Positions 18,401 to 28,700 of a DNA stretch of 64,000 bases are shown here, piece after piece. The stretch's first letter is position 1, and each line of letters starts with the position of its first letter. The translations under genes were made by a program, and so were the position numbers. The notes under the pieces are model-generated. The model saw nothing but the letters and a program-made list of their open reading frames with translations. It was not told the origin of the DNA and searched no databases. Source of the stretch: Halomonas sp. SpR8 (GTDB lineage Bacteria > Pseudomonadota > Gammaproteobacteria > Pseudomonadales > Halomonadaceae); NCBI RefSeq assembly GCF_031010195.1, contig NZ_JAUAMC010000002.1, positions 124,001-188,000 on the forward strand. The letters are read 5' to 3'.

Positions 18401-21400
18401 TCGACGGGGAAGTTCTCAAATACAATGATACTGTCGAACAAGGCGCGGCCCGATGACCCAGACCAGCGTTGGATATCTGCTAACGCGGCATGTTCATACT
18501 CACGAATGCCCAGATTGGTCGCCTGCACACTCTGCAAGTAAGCACCCACACTCTGCTCAGGCAGCACCGTCAACGCCACGGGGATAGTGTTGATAAACAG
18601 GCCTACCATCTCCTCAGCGCCTTGCAGGCTCGGTGGGCGGCCGGAGACCGTCGCGCCAAACACCACCCGTTCCTGATGACAGTAGCGCTGCAGTAGCACC
18701 CCCCAAGCTGCCTGTATTAAAGTGTTTAGAGTCACGCGCTGCCGCTGGGCAGCAGCTTTTAGGAGCGCGGTATCTTGCCGTCCTAGACGGGTATAGCGTT
18801 TGGCGAATCCCTGGGCCTCACCCTCTTGACGGCTCGACTCGGCCAACAGCGTCGGCCCTTCCAGCCCCACCAGTTCCGATGTCCAGAAGGCTTGAGTCGA
18901 AGCGGCATCCTGACGCTGCAACCAGCGAATGTAGTCACCGTAGGGCCTCCCAGCAGCCACCAAAGGCTCTTCCGCATAGCTGGCCAGCCACTCGTTAATT
19001 AGACGGGCTTCAGACCAGCCATCGGACAAGATATGATGCCGAGTCCATATCAATTGATAGCGGTCATCATCAAGCCGAATTAAATGCAGCCAGGCTAATG
19101 GGGGGGTCAGCCAGTCAATTTGGCGCTTGAGCACTTGCTCAGCATAGGTGGCGAGGGACTCTTCGAGCGTATCTTTCTTACTACGCCAATCCAACTGTAC
19201 GATTTCTGGCTCCACTTGCGTAAAGACAAGTTGTAGTGGACGCGCCATACCCGCCTGCCATAAGAAACCCGTTCTTAGCGTGGCATGGCGCTCAACCATC
19301 GCTTGCCAAGCTCTCACTAGTCTATCGGCATCCAAGCCACTGACGTCTACGTTCAATTGATTGACGTAGAGCCCCGGCTCTTCCGCTTCAAGAGAGTGGA
19401 AGAACATCCCCTCTTGTGTGGGCGACAGGGGGTAAACATCTTCGATATTGTCCTGGTCTAAGCCTAGGGCTTCGATCTGCTCACTGCTCAGATAATCCGC
19501 CAATTCATTGAGCTCAACCTCACATCCTTGCGCTTCCTCCTGCGCACCGGTCGCATTAAACGCCAGCTGGGCTATGCTCTGATGCTCAAAGACTTGCCGA
19601 GGAGTGACCGTCCAACCAGCCCGTTGCAACCGAGAGACGATCTGCAGGCTGAGAATAGAATCCCCACCCAGCTCAAAGAAGTTGTCGTGCCGCCCCACCT
19701 GCTCGACTCCAAGTATCTCTGACCAGATCTCTGCCAGCGCTTCTTCTATTTCGCCTTGAGGCGGTTCGTACAGCGAACCACTGGTCAAATCCGGCTCGGG
19801 TAGGGCCTTGCGGTCTACTTTACCGTTAGCATTCAGCGGCAGTATATCGAGGGTGACCACAACTCCCGGCACCATATAATCCGGTAGCTTTTGACCCAAC
19901 GTCTCACGTAGTAAGGTGCTATCGAGTTCACCATCGGTCTGGGGAACCACATAGGCCACCAGCCTCGAGCCACTGGGGCCTTCTTGCGCTACCACCACCG
20001 CCTCGCGAACCTCCGGCAGAGCTAATAGCTCGGCTTCGATCTCGCCTAGTTCAATACGCAAGCCGCGAATCTTCACTTGATGATCAAGACGGCCCAGGTA
20101 CTCGAGCTGACCATCGACACGCCAGCGCACCAAGTCGCCGGTGCGGTAGAGGCGCTCGCCCTGCGCAAACGGATCGGCGACAAAACGTTCTGAGGTAAGG
20201 TCAGGGCGATGGAGGTATCCCCGTGCTAAGCCCACGCCACCAAGATAGAGCTCACCCGCGACTCCGGGCGGCGCCAAATTAAGATCGCCATCCAGTACGT
20301 AGGTGCGAATACCGGCGATCGGCTGGCCGATCGCTACCTGGTTGCGCCCATCGTCTTGGCAAGTCCAGTGGGTAACATCAATCGCTGCTTCGGTGGGACC
20401 ATAGAGATTGTAGAGTCCTGTGTGAGGCAAACGGGCAAACACCTGATTCTGCAGTTCAGTTGGCAACGCTTCGCCGCTGCATACCAGACGCGTCAGGCTT
20501 TTGCAGGCTTCTACCTCGCCATGGGCCAGGAAGGCCTGCAACATTGAAGGTACGAAATGTAGCGTGGTGATTCCGTGGGTACGGATCAATTCGACCAGTT
20601 GGGCTGGCTCACGGTGGGATCCTGGTGGCGCCATCACCAGTCGGGCGCCCTGCATTAGCGGCCAGAAGAATTCCCATACAGAAACATCAAAGCTGAAGGG
20701 CGTTTTCTGTAGCACCGCATCGTCGGCCGTTAAGCCATAAGCACTCTGCATCCACTGTAGGCGATTGGTCAGGGCATGGTGACGGTTGGCCGCTCCTTTG
20801 GGTCGCCCGGTGGAGCCCGAGGTGTAAATCACATAAGCAAGATGTTCACCGTGCAGTTCTACCTCTGGGTTGGTTGACGCATGATGTGTCACATCCAACC
20901 GATCCAACTCGATAACGCTCAGCCCACCGGCCACCGGCAACGTATCACGTAGATGCTGCTGGGTAATCAGCAACTCGATACCGCTGTCCTCTACCATATA
21001 GACCAGCCGCTCGCTCGGATAATCCGGATCCAACGGCACATAGGCACCGCCCGCCTTGAGAATCGCCAGCAACCCCACCACCATCTTGATGGAGCGTTCC
21101 ATAGCGATGCCCACTCGGGTCTCTGGCTTTACGCCAAGGCCGATCAAATAGTGTGAAAGACGATTCGCGTGGGTATTAAGTTCAGCGTAGCTGAGTGACT
21201 GATCAGCAAATACGAGCGCCGTAGCTTCTGGGGTTACCGCAGCTTGGCGTTCAATTAGGTGGTGGACAGGCGAAGCATTGGGATACCGCTGAGAGCCTTT
21301 GCCCCACTCCTGTAATTGACGTTGTTCGCCCTTATCAAGCAACTCAATATCCCCCAGCGCACACTCCGACATTTCTGCCAACGCCTCTAGAATGACGGCG

Positions 21401-22791
21401 TAGTGCTGCGCTAGGCGCTCAAGGGTAGTTGTGTCGAATAATTCTTCAGCGTAAACGAAGCTGGCCTCTAGGCGGCCATCCGAGCGCTCTACCACATTCA
21501 GCGTCAGCTCGAACTGCGCCTCGCTCTTCCCTAGTGGCCAACTACGTAGCTCCAGTCCAGGTAGAACCCGCAGCTCGTCTTGATCCTGCCGCTGATGATT
21601 AAACATCACTTGGAATAGTGGTGTGTGGCTCAGGCTCCGCTCGGGCTGAAGTGCTTCCACCAATTGCTCAAAGGGCAGATCCTGATGCTCTTGAGCGCCA
21701 AGCGCCACAAGCTTACACTGTTCCAACGCTTCAGCTAGACTTAAGCGGCTACTCAACTGGTTGCGCAACACTTGAGTATTAACAAAGAAGCCCACCACGC
21801 CCTGGGTTTCCGTCCGGTGGCGGTTGGCGATTGGCACGCCGACCCGAATATCTTCCTGCCCCGTATATCGATACAGCAGCGCTTGGAAACCAGCGAGTAA
21901 CGTCATAAACAGGGTGACACCCTGAGCTTGGGTTCGCTTGCGCAGCCCGTTTATCAGTGACTCTGGGAGCACCATATGGTGGCGCGCAGCGTGATAATGT
22001 CCATCGTTACGGCGTGGGCGATCAGTCGGCAACAGCAGTACTGGGTGTTCGTCACCAAGTTCCGTCTGCCAATAGGCGAGCTGGCGCTCTTTCTCGCCCG
22101 CTTCCATCCATTGACGCTGCCAGAGTGCATAATCAGCGTACTGAATCGGCAGGGCTAGCGGCTGCCACGTCTCACCCGTTACCCGAGCGGAGTAGTCCGC
22201 TGCAAACTCATCGATGATCAACTGCATCGACCAGCCATCGGAGATGATATGGTGCATTACCACCACCAACAAGTGCTCATCTTCAGCTAAACGCAGTATC
22301 CCCACGCGCAAAAGTGGCCCCTGCTCCAGATCGAAAGGATCATGGCGCAGAGCAACCTGATTCTCTATCGCCGCTTCGCGTTCATCCTTCGGCATATGGG
22401 CTAGGTCAACTTCATGCCATGCGAAGTTGCTCTCGGCCTGCACCACTTGCATCACCCCATCCTCGCCATCGTCACGGAAGACCGTGCGCAATGCCTCATG
22501 ACGAGATATTAAGGCGGTGAAGCTACCCCTCAATGCCTCCGTATCCAGCGAGCCCTTAAGGGTTAGAGCACCCGTAATATGGTAAGCGCTGCTTTGGGGA
22601 TCCAAGCGCCACAGAAACCATTGCCGAACTTGAGAATAGGAAAGTTCACTTCGCTCCTGAGTCTTTCGCCTAACGATTGGCAACTGCGAAAAGTCGATAC
22701 CCTGTTGCCTCAAAGCCCCAAGAAATGCGCTCTGCTTATCCCGTGCCAGATGTGCGAAACGCTCAGCAATCGTGTGTTTATTGAGTTCCAT
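15475..22791 (-). CDS. NRPS3: C-A(Ser)-T-C-A(hydroxyornithine)-T-TE, terminal siderophore synthetase
   Basis: A 2438-residue two-module synthetase that completes and releases the siderophore peptide. Domains with landmarks: C (HHIISDG, near 178), A ([10 protein letters not shown] near 656), T (GGDSI near 1041), C (HHILSDG near 1250), A (TSGSTGTPKG near 1715), T (GGDSL near 2104), thioesterase (GWSLGG near 2237, with EDHFSIVS near the C terminus). Binding-pocket residues read by eye are D-V-W-H-V-S-L-I-D for the first A domain, the known serine code, and D-G-E-A-V-G-G-V-T for the second, one residue from the N5-hydroxyornithine code known from pyoverdine synthetases. The start at 22791 follows GGAG by seven bases and one base after the NRPS2 stop; an in-frame codon at 22809 lies inside NRPS2. 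The TE may release a linear acid or cyclise the terminal hydroxyornithine. No epimerase domain is present. Confidence 0.93.
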   Translation of the reverse strand: MELNKHTIAERFAHLARDKQSAFLGALRQQGIDFSQLPIVRRKTQERSELSYSQVRQWFLWRLDPQSSAYHITGALTLKGSLDTEALRGSFTALISRHEALRTVFRDDGEDGVMQVVQAESNFAWHEVDLAHMPKDEREAAIENQVALRHDPFDLEQGPLLRVGILRLAEDEHLLVVVMHHIISDGWSMQLIIDEFAADYSARVTGETWQPLALPIQYADYALWQRQWMEAGEKERQLAYWQTELGDEHPVLLLPTDRPRRNDGHYHAARHHMVLPESLINGLRKRTQAQGVTLFMTLLAGFQALLYRYTGQEDIRVGVPIANRHRTETQGVVGFFVNTQVLRNQLSSRLSLAEALEQCKLVALGAQEHQDLPFEQLVEALQPERSLSHTPLFQVMFNHQRQDQDELRVLPGLELRSWPLGKSEAQFELTLNVVERSDGRLEASFVYAEELFDTTTLERLAQHYAVILEALAEMSECALGDIELLDKGEQRQLQEWGKGSQRYPNASPVHHLIERQAAVTPEATALVFADQSLSYAELNTHANRLSHYLIGLGVKPETRVGIAMERSIKMVVGLLAILKAGGAYVPLDPDYPSERLVYMVEDSGIELLITQQHLRDTLPVAGGLSVIELDRLDVTHHASTNPEVELHGEHLAYVIYTSGSTGRPKGAANRHHALTNRLQWMQSAYGLTADDAVLQKTPFSFDVSVWEFFWPLMQGARLVMAPPGSHREPAQLVELIRTHGITTLHFVPSMLQAFLAHGEVEACKSLTRLVCSGEALPTELQNQVFARLPHTGLYNLYGPTEAAIDVTHWTCQDDGRNQVAIGQPIAGIRTYVLDGDLNLAPPGVAGELYLGGVGLARGYLHRPDLTSERFVADPFAQGERLYRTGDLVRWRVDGQLEYLGRLDHQVKIRGLRIELGEIEAELLALPEVREAVVVAQEGPSGSRLVAYVVPQTDGELDSTLLRETLGQKLPDYMVPGVVVTLDILPLNANGKVDRKALPEPDLTSGSLYEPPQGEIEEALAEIWSEILGVEQVGRHDNFFELGGDSILSLQIVSRLQRAGWTVTPRQVFEHQSIAQLAFNATGAQEEAQGCEVELNELADYLSSEQIEALGLDQDNIEDVYPLSPTQEGMFFHSLEAEEPGLYVNQLNVDVSGLDADRLVRAWQAMVERHATLRTGFLWQAGMARPLQLVFTQVEPEIVQLDWRSKKDTLEESLATYAEQVLKRQIDWLTPPLAWLHLIRLDDDRYQLIWTRHHILSDGWSEARLINEWLASYAEEPLVAAGRPYGDYIRWLQRQDAASTQAFWTSELVGLEGPTLLAESSRQEGEAQGFAKRYTRLGRQDTALLKAAAQRQRVTLNTLIQAAWGVLLQRYCHQERVVFGATVSGRPPSLQGAEEMVGLFINTIPVALTVLPEQSVGAYLQSVQATNLGIREYEHAALADIQRWSGSSGRALFDSIIVFENFPVDRTMRDQQRHGLRFGEVAGEGITGYAMDLQVVIDDELEIEYCYSRRDFPEPFIDELKCAMELLIRQMAESPDRPVGELEWIESARWDALSELGQSGRSGFSRMPVHRRIAAHADTQPDSTVLRMGDQTLSHVQLNAQANRLAHYLREQGVGPDVRVGVALERSPQVIVTLLAVLKAGGAYVPLDPTYPPERLSFMIKDSGMALLLTQHGVLPRLAAVEGIPYVDCEALDLSRYDDADPDVAVHEESLAYVIYTSGSTGTPKGVTVAHGPLAMHCQAISELYDMEPDSCELHFMSFSFDGAHERWLTALCSGMSLAIREEELWTAEQAYTALQRYRAANVAFPPAYLNQVADWAEGRDDTPPVELYVFGGEAMPKAAYDKARRTLRPRWFINGYGPTETVVTPLLWKTPAEETFDCAYAPIGRPVGERSLYVLDDNLQPVPKGVVGELYIGGYGLARGYLGRTGLTAERFVADPFDTLGGRLYRTGDLVRWREDNDMEYMGRADHQVKVRGFRIELGEIEARAREIPGVSDVAIVTHESSTGHQLVAYLVADEADNTRLVQRARRYFEAHLPDYMVPAHMMVLTALPRMVNGKLDQSALPEPRLDENREHVAPSTPEARQLAEIWQEVLGIERVGETDNFFELGGDSLLSLKVLSRVRALKESTLDFKLRDLMQKPTIAGLLGLGEASVALLDGVVMLNGESQGQSPLFCVHAGMGTLYDYQPLARRLQGVCTVYGLPCRMLTDPQHCDTSLEAMADDYATTILSLQPQGSYRLLGWSLGGTLAAMIAARLEKQAQEVSLLALVDPYIPGSGQTSEDDWLQDFAAFVSVILPSISSESVANSTHKAPRKEPSETELATMLERLLASDMANGREGYAALGGEELARIFCVARHLKRLSLQTDTLPTLSCEADYWWSEGRPQEERQALTHQVGQAPRRAIETSEDHFSIVSSDSLVLQLVGELQDGGNWVTFAAEELV

Positions 22792-22792
22792 A

Positions 22793-25700
22793 TCAGCTCT
22801 CCATACCATCTAATAGCGCTGCCATCTGTTCAAGCTGTGCGCCTTCTTCCTCTTTAGCGCCTTCACCCCATTTCTGAATGGACTCACACATTGAGGCCAA
22901 GGTAGCGCGCTCGAAATAACTGCGAAGAGGGAGCCGTATATCAAAATTTTCTTCCACCCTGGACTGTACCCTTAAAGCCGAAAGCGAATGGCCACCCAGC
23001 TCAAAGAAGTTGTCGTATCGCCCCACCTGTTCGATGCCAAGTATCTCTGACCAGATTTCCGCCAGCGCTTCTTCTACCTCGCCTTGGGGTGGCTCGTACT
23101 GCGAGCTACCGACCAAATCCGGAGCGGGCAGTGCCTTACGATCCACCTTGCCGTTGGCATTCAGCGGCAGTGCCTCGAGCGTGACCACGACGCCCGGCAC
23201 CATATAATCCGGTAGCTTTTGACCCAGCGTTTCACGTAGTGAGCTGGTGTCGAACTCACTGTTAGTTTGGGGGACCACATAAGCCACCAGCCTAGAACCA
23301 CCGGGGCCTTCTTGGGCGACCACTACTGACTCGCGAATCTCCGGCTGAGAGAGTAGTTCGGCTTCGATTTCACCAAGCTCGATACGCAGGCCGCGAATCT
23401 TCACTTGATGATCGAGGCGGCCCAGATACTCGAGCTGGCCATCCTCCCGCCAGCGCACCAGATCGCCGGTGCGGTAGAGGCGTTCGCTTTGCGCAAAAGG
23501 ATCCGCGACAAAACGTTCTGAAGTAAGATCAGGGCGGTGCAGATAGCCCCGCGCCAAGCCCGCGCCACCAAGATAGAGTTCACCAGCGACTCCGGGCGGC
23601 GCCAAATTAAGATCGCCATCCAATACGTAGGTGCGAATACCGGCGATCGGCTGGCCGATCGCTACCTGGTTGCGCCCATCGTCTTGGCAAGTCCAGTGGG
23701 TAACATCAATCGCTGCTTCGGTGGGGCCATAGAGGTTGTAGAGTCCCGTGTGAGGCAGTCGAGCCAATACTTGGTTCTGCAGTTCAGTTGGTAGCGCTTC
23801 GCCGCTGCATACCAGACGCGTCAGGTTGGTACAGGTTTCTACCTCGCCATGGGCCAGGAAGGCCTGGAGCATTGAAGGTACGAAATGTAGTGTGGTGATT
23901 CCGTGGGTACGGATCAATTCGACTAGTTGGCCTGGCTCGCGGTGAGCGCCTGGTGGCGCCATCACCAGTCGGGCGCCCTGCATTAGCGGCCAGAAGAATT
24001 CCCATACAGAAACATCAAAGCTGAAGGGCGTTTTCTGTAGCACCGCATCGTCGGCCGTTAAGCCATAAGCCTCTTGCATCCACTGTAGGCGATTGGTCAG
24101 TGCATGGTGACGGTTGGCCACGCCCTTGGGTCGCCCGGTAGAACCCGAGGTGTAAATCACATAAGCGAGATATTCACCGTGCAGCGCCACCTGTGGGTTG
24201 GTTGACGCATGATCCGTGACATCCAACTGATCCAGCTCGATAACGCTTAAGCCATCGGTCAGAGGTAGAGCATCAACCAGATGTCGCTGAGTGAGTAACA
24301 GCTTGATGCCGCTGTCTTCGACCATATAGGCCAACCGATCGCTCGGATAATCTGGATCCAACGGTACATAAGCACCACCCGCTTTGAGAATACCCAATAG
24401 ACCCACTACCATCTCAACTGAGCGCTCAACAGCGATGCCCACTCGGGTTTCGGGTTTTACGCCTAAACCAATCAGATAGTGGGCCAAGCGACTGGCGCGA
24501 GTATTGAGTTCGGCGTAGCTGAGTGACTGACCTGCGAACACTAATGCCGGAGCATCGGGGATTTCCGCAGCCTGCTGCTCAATCAGTTGATGGATTGGTG
24601 CAGCCGCGGAATACTGTTGGGTATTCTCTCCCCACTCACTCAACAACAGCTGCTCGTCTGTTCTAAGTAGGCTGATCTCACTTAATGGCTGTTGAGGCGC
24701 CGCTTCCAGGTTATCTACAATGCCTGCAATGGCTGAGTTCAAGTAATCACACAGCCGCTGTGCACCGATCAAACGGCTCACCTGGCCTACCAACTGGAAG
24801 CCGTTACCCAGGTCGTCCACCGACATCGTGATCGGATAGTTGGTACGCTCCTGCCCGCCCAGCACCTCCATACCTTCCCATGTATGAACAACCTCCCCCT
24901 CTTGCTGAGGTGCGCTGTAACGATAGTTCAGCAGACTCGTGAATAGTGGCGTTCCGCCAGACAACCCACTACAACGCTGTGCTAACCCAAGACTGGCATG
25001 TTCATGATGCATTAGCTCAGATAGGGTGTCGTGGGTTTGGCACAGGCACTTATCGGCACCCCGCGCCCCCATTTTAATACGCACTGGTAGCGTATTAATA
25101 AACATTCCCAACGCTCGCTCGACCCCTTCAGTACCCTGCATACGCCCGAACAGCACAGTGCCAAATACCACATCGTCATGCCCAGTCGTTTTGCTGAGCA
25201 CCAAGGCCCAGGCTAGGTGAAATAGGCTAGCCGTGCTAACACCATGGCGCTGAGCCTGTTGCCGTACCTGCTGAGCTAGCTCCGCCGACAAAGGAACGCG
25301 CACTTCTTCGATATCGCTACCATTGCTGCGAATGTCTAATAGCCCAAAGGGTGCTGTCGGTTCTTCAACATCACCCAACTGCTCACGGAAGAAAGCCTCG
25401 TGATTCTCCAGACTTACCCCTAGCCGGGCCTGCGCCACGAAGTTGCGGAATGGTAGCGGCTTAGGCAGTTCGTCCTCACGACCTTGCTGGATCAGAGCAA
25501 TTTCTTCCACCAGGAGCTCAAGGGTGGTGTGATCCATGACGAGATGGTGGCTAGGTAACTGCAACAACCAGCGTCCGTGCTCGGCATCGTAGGCAGCCAG
25601 CGCCCGAATCATAGGTGCTTGGCGCACATCAAGGCGATGGTGCTCAGAATCCACCAGGATGTATAGCCATTCGGCCACACCGCCGGAGGCCGCATCTGGC

Positions 25701-28700
25701 ATGCTCGGCCACTCGATATCCAGCATGGCATGTCGATACACCACCTGCACCGGTTCGCGGAGTCCTTCCCAGTACACCGCAGTACGTAAAATATCGTGAC
25801 GGGCTATGAGCTTATTAAAACCAGAAATAAATGCTTCCAGCCTCTCCCTGCTATCAAAGCCCAACAGCCGGGGCGTCACATAGGCATCGCCCTCTTCCTG
25901 CAGCCGGTGATGGAAGAGAATTCCCTCCTGTAATGGTGCCAGTGGATAGATATCCTGAATATTACTCGCCCCACCGGGCACTGCCGCTTCGATCTCACGA
26001 AGCTCTTCAGCATTAAGTTCTATTAGTGTTAGCATGTCAGGCTGAAGAGTCTGACAATCGTGAGGGATCAGACTGGGCGGAATGATGATCTCAACTTGCT
26101 CGGGTGCTTGCATCAACGCGTGAGCAAAGGATGCCAGTTCCGGGTATTGGAACAGAGTACGCACCTGCGCCGTCAGTCCCCGATGCCGCATTTGTTCCAA
26201 CACCTTCAGAGCCAACAACGAATGGCCCCCCATCTCAAAGAAGTTGTCGTGGCGACCTACCTGCTCGACGCCAAGTATCTCTGACCAGATCTCTGCCAGC
26301 GCCTCTTCAATTTCGCCTTGAGGCGGCTCGTACTGCGAGCCACTGGCCAAATCTGGCTCGGGTAGGGCTTTGCGGTCTACTTTGCCGTTGGCATTCAGCG
26401 GGAGTGCCTCAAGCGTCACCACGATTCCCGGCACCATATAATCCGGTAGCTTTTTCCCTAGTCGCTCACGCAGTACAGCAGTATCAAGTTCACTGTCGGC
26501 CTGGGGAACCACATACGCGACTAGCCTAGAACCACCAGGGCCTTCTTGAGCGACCACCACCGCCTCGCGAACCGTCGGCTGAGAGAGTAGTTCGGCTTCG
26601 ATCTCACCAAGCTCGATACGCAGGCCGCGGATCTTCACCTGGTGATCGAGGCGGCCCAGGTACTCGAGCTGGCCGTCCTCCCGCCAGCGTACTAGGTCAC
26701 CGGTGCGGTAGAGGCGTTCGCCCTCTGTGAACGGATCGGCGATAAAGCGCTCCGCAGTGAGATCACTGCGATTGAGATAGCCACGGGCCAGACTTACCCC
26801 GCCCAGGTACAACTCTCCCGCGACGCCCTGTGGTACTAGGTTGAGTTCACCATCCAAGACGTAGGTACGAGTAGCGCTAATAGGTCGCCCAATGGGAATC
26901 TGACGGTGAACGTCATCACGGCACCACCAGTGAGTGACATGGATGGTGGTTTCGGTGGGGCCATAGAGATCATGCAGGTTGGCACCGTCGAGACACTCAG
27001 CCACGTCCTGCTGTAACGTGGCTGGAACGGCCTCGCCACCGCACATAATATGCTTGAGCCGCGTCTTGGCCTTAACATCGGGATAAGCCAGGAAGGCCTT
27101 GAGCATTGAGGGAACAAAATTGAGCGTGGTAACGCCGTGCCGCTCGATCAGCTCGATGATGCGCTCTGGGTCCCGATGGTCGCCTGGTTGGGCGATCACC
27201 AAACGTACCCCGACACTCAGCGGCCAGAAAATCTCCCATACAGAGACATCGAACCCGAACGGCGCCTTGTGCAGCACGGTATCTGTATCGGTTAGTTGGT
27301 AGGTCTCCTGCATCCAGAGCATGCAGTTGGTCAAGGCATCATGGCGGATGGCAGCGCCTTTGGGCCGGCCGGTAGAGCCAGAAGTGTAAATCACATAGGC
27401 GAGATGCTCGCCGTGCAGCGCCACTGCTGGATTGGAGGAGGCGTGATGTGCGACATCCAGCCGATCCAACTCAACAACACTGAGTCCATCCGCTACCGGC
27501 AATGATTCGCGTAAGTGGTGTTGAGTCAGCAGCAGTTCGATGCCACTATCTTCGGCGATGAAGGCCAGTCGCTCCAAGGGATACTCGGGATCTAGCGGCA
27601 CATAGGCGCCGCCTGCCTTGAGAATCGCCAGCAGTCCCACCACCATCTCAATGGAGCGTTCCATAGCGATGCCCACTCGGGTTTCGGGCTTTACGCCTAA
27701 ACCGATCAGATAGTGGGCCAAACGACTGGCACGGGTATTGAGTTCGGCGTAGCTGAGTGACTGCTCTTCAAATACTAGTGCCGTGACCTCTGGGGTTAAC
27801 GCAGCTTGGCGCTCAATTAGATGGTGAATCGTCCCTACGTCAGGGTAGCCTTGGGCACTAGTACCCCACTCGGACAACTGCCCCTTTTCAGAATCACTCA
27901 GCAGATCAACATCGTTTACGGACTGGTCAGGATACTTAGCCAGCGCCTGGAGTAATGATTGATAATGGGCAGCAAGACGCTCGATAGTTGCAGAATTAAA
28001 AAGCTCGGCAGCATACACAAAAGTTGCTCGAAGCGTACCATCAGCCCCTTCGATTGTGTTCAGTGTCAGTTCAAATTGCGCGGCCTGCTCCCCCAAAGAG
28101 TAATTCTCGAAGGATAAATTCGGCAGGGTTAACAACGACTGTGAATCTTTTCGCTGATGGTTGAACATCACCTGGAAAAGCGGGCTGTGAGATAAGCTCC
28201 GTTCCGGTTGCAGCTCCTCGACAAGCTGCTCAAAGGGTAGATCTTGGTGCTCCTGCGCCCCTTGTGCTGCGCGCCTGCTTTGCTCTAACGCCTCGGCCAG
28301 ACTCAATCGGTCATTCAACTGGTTGCGAAGTATCTGAGTATTAACGAAGAAGCCCACAACTCCCTGGGTTTCCGGTCGATGGCGGTTGGCGATTGGCACA
28401 CCGACCCGGATATCTTCTTGTCCGGTATAGCGATACAGCAACGCTTGGAATCCCGTCAGCAGCGTCATAAATAGAGTGGCCCCAGCAGCCTTACTCCGCA
28501 GACGTAACCCACTCACCAGGGATTCTGGCAGCGCCACCTGGTGATGCGCAGCGCGATAACGACCATCATTGCGACGTGGGAAATCGATTGGTAATTGCAG
28601 TACTGGGTGCTCGCTACCCAGTTCCAGCTTCCAATAGGCCAGTTGGCGTTCCTTTTCACCCGCATCCATCCATTGACGCTGCCACACTGCATAATCAGCG

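Noticed and set aside
21957-22520. Plus-strand open frames within the NRPS genes (here and at many places up to 41 kb)
   Set aside because: All lie opposite conserved NRPS domains and repeat wherever the domains repeat, as expected for shadows.
24600-26100. Calling the C* domain of NRPS2 an epimerisation domain
   Set aside because: It lies between a T domain and the next A domain with no further C domain, so it must serve as the condensation site; an E domain would need a following C domain.
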